From: Methanobacteriaceae archaeon
GTDB taxonomy: Archaea > Methanobacteriota > Methanobacteria > Methanobacteriales > Methanobacteriaceae
Assembly: GCA_900769095.1 (NCBI GenBank)
Contig: CAAGFH010000139.1
Span: forward strand, 1 to 7,871
Direction of reading: 5' to 3'
DNA: 7,871 nt
The position numbers and the translations under genes were made by a program. Each line of letters starts with the position of its first letter. Positions within the stretch are counted from its first letter, which is position 1. Under the pieces are notes generated by a model, which was not told the DNA's origin, searched no databases, and was given only the letters and a program-made list of their open reading frames with translations. Below are positions 6,553 through 7,871 of the stretch, one piece after another.

Positions 6553-6559
6553 ATCACCT
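6553..6559 (-). promoter_or_regulatory. Ribosome binding site of glmM containing part of the apgM stop
   Basis: The minus strand reads TAGGTGATATCATG. The last two bases of the apgM stop TAG are the first two of the AGGTGAT site. A ribosome ending apgM therefore terminates on the glmM binding site, which favours coupled re-initiation. Confidence 0.7.
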
Positions 6560-7796
6560 ATGCACCGAATTTATGAGCATAATTCATTAAATCCATCATA
6601 ATATTCATTACGTCTGCGCCTCTGATTCTATTAAGTCCTCCTTTAGCACAAGCTACTTCTGAGAATTCTTTAACGTCATCTACTCTTACTTCAGGACCTC
6701 TGATAAGAACAGGTACAGGGTCTCCTGAGTGGTTCATTACTGAAATAGGAGTTGAGTGATCAGCAGTTAAGTAAATATATACATCTTCAAGTTTCATTAA
6801 TTCACTCATAACAACTCTGTCGACTTTTTCTATGAATTCTTTTTTCTCTTTAGTTTGACCGTCGTGGCCTGCTTCATCTGCTCCGTCGATGTTTACTAAA
6901 AAGAAGTCATGTTCAGAGTTTTTAACTTGATCTACAATAGTATCACGAATGTTTTCAAGGTTGGTATCGATTCCACCAGTTACATCTTCCATTTCGATGA
7001 TGTCCATTCCTGCAAATCTTCCAATACCCATAATGAGTCCGGTTTCTGCAATACATGCTGCGTTTACGCCGTATTTTTCGTTGATTGATTCAACAACAGG
7101 AACTTCTCCTGCACCACGAGGAATTACGATGTTTGCTGGAGGTTCGCCTTCTTCAATTCTTTTTAAGTTAACTGGATGGTCTTTAACCATTTCGTAGGTT
7201 TTAACTACTAATTTGTTTAAGATATCTGCAGTTTTTTTAGCTTCAGGAGTGTCGTCTAAAGGTTTTACTTGTTTAGGTTTGTTTCCTTCTACTTTAGGAT
7301 CAGCGTCACTTACTTTTCCTGAAAGTCCTTCTCCTCTTAAAACCAATACTGCTCTGTGACCAGTTGATTCTTTGAATATTACTTTGATTTCAGGATAGTC
7401 TTCTAAAACCATTTTGTTTAATTCTTCAACGATTTCTTTGGTACCTTCTTTGATTCTTCCAGCACGTCTGTCAGTTACAATTAAATCATCATCTGCGGTT
7501 GAGAAATTACATCTAAATGCAATATCGCCAGGAAGAACATCTACGCCTACACCATTTGCTTCAAATGGACCTCTTCCAGTATATACTTCATATGGATTGT
7601 AACCTAAGATTGAAAGGTGTGCTGTGTCACTTCCAGGAATAATTCCAGGAGCAATTGAATCCATAATACCAGTAATTCCTTCTTCAGCCATTTTATCCAT
7701 ATTAGGAGTGTTAGCTGCTTCTAAAGGAGTTTTATTACCTAATTCTTTAATAGGACGGTCACCCATACCATCCATGATTAAAATAAGTCCTTTCAT
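6558..7796 (-). CDS. apgM: 2,3-bisphosphoglycerate-independent phosphoglycerate mutase, archaeal type
   Basis: This cytosolic enzyme interconverts 3-phosphoglycerate and 2-phosphoglycerate in gluconeogenesis/glycolysis. The 412-residue product has the archaeal iPGM pattern of the alkaline phosphatase superfamily. Visible motifs are an N-terminal metal-binding MDGMGD (Asp9), GSDTAH with the likely catalytic Ser56, [10 protein letters not shown] (about 304-313) and TADHSTP (Asp346, His347) followed by NHSGD (His356). Together these supply the two-metal site. Length is typical of the archaeal family (about 400 residues) and shorter than bacterial GpmI (about 510). The open frame extends to a GTG at 7805, but that codon lies inside the Shine-Dalgarno site AGGTGAT. 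The ATG at 7796, giving [13 protein letters not shown], is therefore the better start. It is the first gene of its unit and glmM follows after 8 bases. Members of this superfamily can be confused with phosphopentomutase, but the motifs here fit ApgM well. Confidence 0.95.
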   Translation of the reverse strand: MKGLILIMDGMGDRPIKELGNKTPLEAANTPNMDKMAEEGITGIMDSIAPGIIPGSDTAHLSILGYNPYEVYTGRGPFEANGVGVDVLPGDIAFRCNFSTADDDLIVTDRRAGRIKEGTKEIVEELNKMVLEDYPEIKVIFKESTGHRAVLVLRGEGLSGKVSDADPKVEGNKPKQVKPLDDTPEAKKTADILNKLVVKTYEMVKDHPVNLKRIEEGEPPANIVIPRGAGEVPVVESINEKYGVNAACIAETGLIMGIGRFAGMDIIEMEDVTGGIDTNLENIRDTIVDQVKNSEHDFFLVNIDGADEAGHDGQTKEKKEFIEKVDRVVMSELMKLEDVYIYLTADHSTPISVMNHSGDPVPVLIRGPEVRVDDVKEFSEVACAKGGLNRIRGADVMNIMMDLMNYAHKFGA

Positions 7797-7800
7797 AAAT

Positions 7801-7807
7801 ATCACCT
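7801..7807 (-). promoter_or_regulatory. Ribosome binding site that sets the apgM start
   Basis: The minus strand reads AGGTGAT, then ATTT, then ATG at 7796. This is a near-perfect archaeal Shine-Dalgarno site 4 bases from the ATG. It overlaps the upstream GTG at 7805 and so argues against that codon as the start. Confidence 0.8.
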
Positions 7808-7814
7808 ATAATTC

Positions 7815-7862
7815 ATACTATAGTAATCTTTATTTTTAATAAGTTAAATAATTATTTAAAAA
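7815..7862 (-). promoter_or_regulatory. Putative promoter region of apgM-glmM
   Basis: The spacer upstream of apgM is almost entirely A and T. On the minus strand the TTTAAATA at 7853-7860 could serve as a TATA box. It would place transcription start near 7830, giving a leader of roughly 35 bases. A second candidate, TTATTTAA at 7844-7851, would start near 7820. Neither is a perfect TTTATATA, and the window ends at 7871, so the exact element is uncertain. Confidence 0.4.
7844..7859. repeat. 16-base perfect palindrome upstream of apgM
   Basis: TTAAATAATTATTTAA reads the same on both strands. It overlaps the candidate TATA elements of apgM. AAGTTAAA occurs at 7841-7848 and again at 7864-7871, so the palindrome lies between or overlaps two direct copies spaced 23 bases apart. 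It could be an operator. In DNA this A+T-rich, chance is a serious alternative. Confidence 0.45.
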
Positions 7863-7871
7863 AAAGTTAAA

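Noticed and set aside
5639..7839. Plus-strand open frames over glmM and apgM (67 to 82 codons)
   Set aside because: All are antisense shadows of conserved enzymes, without domains.

Overview
The window looks like chromosomal DNA from a low-GC methanogenic archaeon of the Methanobacteriales, most likely Methanobrevibacter or a close relative. The evidence is an archaeal-type cofactor-independent phosphoglycerate mutase, an archaeal-type GlmM and a two-domain archaeal GlmU, plus Shine-Dalgarno sites resembling GGAGGTGAT. The spacers are very A+T-rich, with T-tract terminators and TATA-type promoters. The assignment to genus is inference, because no rRNA or other marker is present.

All seven genes lie on the minus strand and are read from right to left. 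At the right end, a promoter-like spacer (7808-7871) precedes apgM (7796-6558). Eight bases further on comes glmM (6549-5212). A hairpin overlapping the glmM stop codon, followed by T-runs (5166-5214), looks like a terminator. A putative promoter (about 5104-5140) then starts a second unit: glmU, a gamma-class carbonic anhydrase-like gene, hisC, nrdG and an ASCH-TPR fusion gene. Every junction in that unit is 9 bases or less, or overlaps. Below 344 the DNA carries no gene. It holds the terminator of this unit, a hairpin, and what appears to be the promoter of a further minus-strand gene beyond the left edge.

Metabolically, GlmM and GlmU are consecutive steps to UDP-N-acetylglucosamine, a precursor of the pseudomurein wall and of glycans. 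ApgM interconverts 3- and 2-phosphoglycerate in gluconeogenesis/glycolysis. HisC serves histidine synthesis, and NrdG activates the oxygen-sensitive ribonucleotide reductase. The carbonic anhydrase-like protein may hydrate CO2. The last gene joins an ASCH (PUA-like) domain to about seven TPR repeats and is the least understood. Its ASCH domain keeps the three residues that align with the catalytic residues of the bacterial N4-acetylcytidine amidohydrolase YqfB.

Three start sites were chosen downstream of the longest open frame because a Shine-Dalgarno site lies inside the extension: apgM (ATG at 7796), glmU (TTG at 5075) and the ASCH-TPR gene (ATG at 1480). Most of the window is ordinary housekeeping. 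The ASCH-TPR fusion and the small regulatory structures in the spacers are the parts worth a second look.
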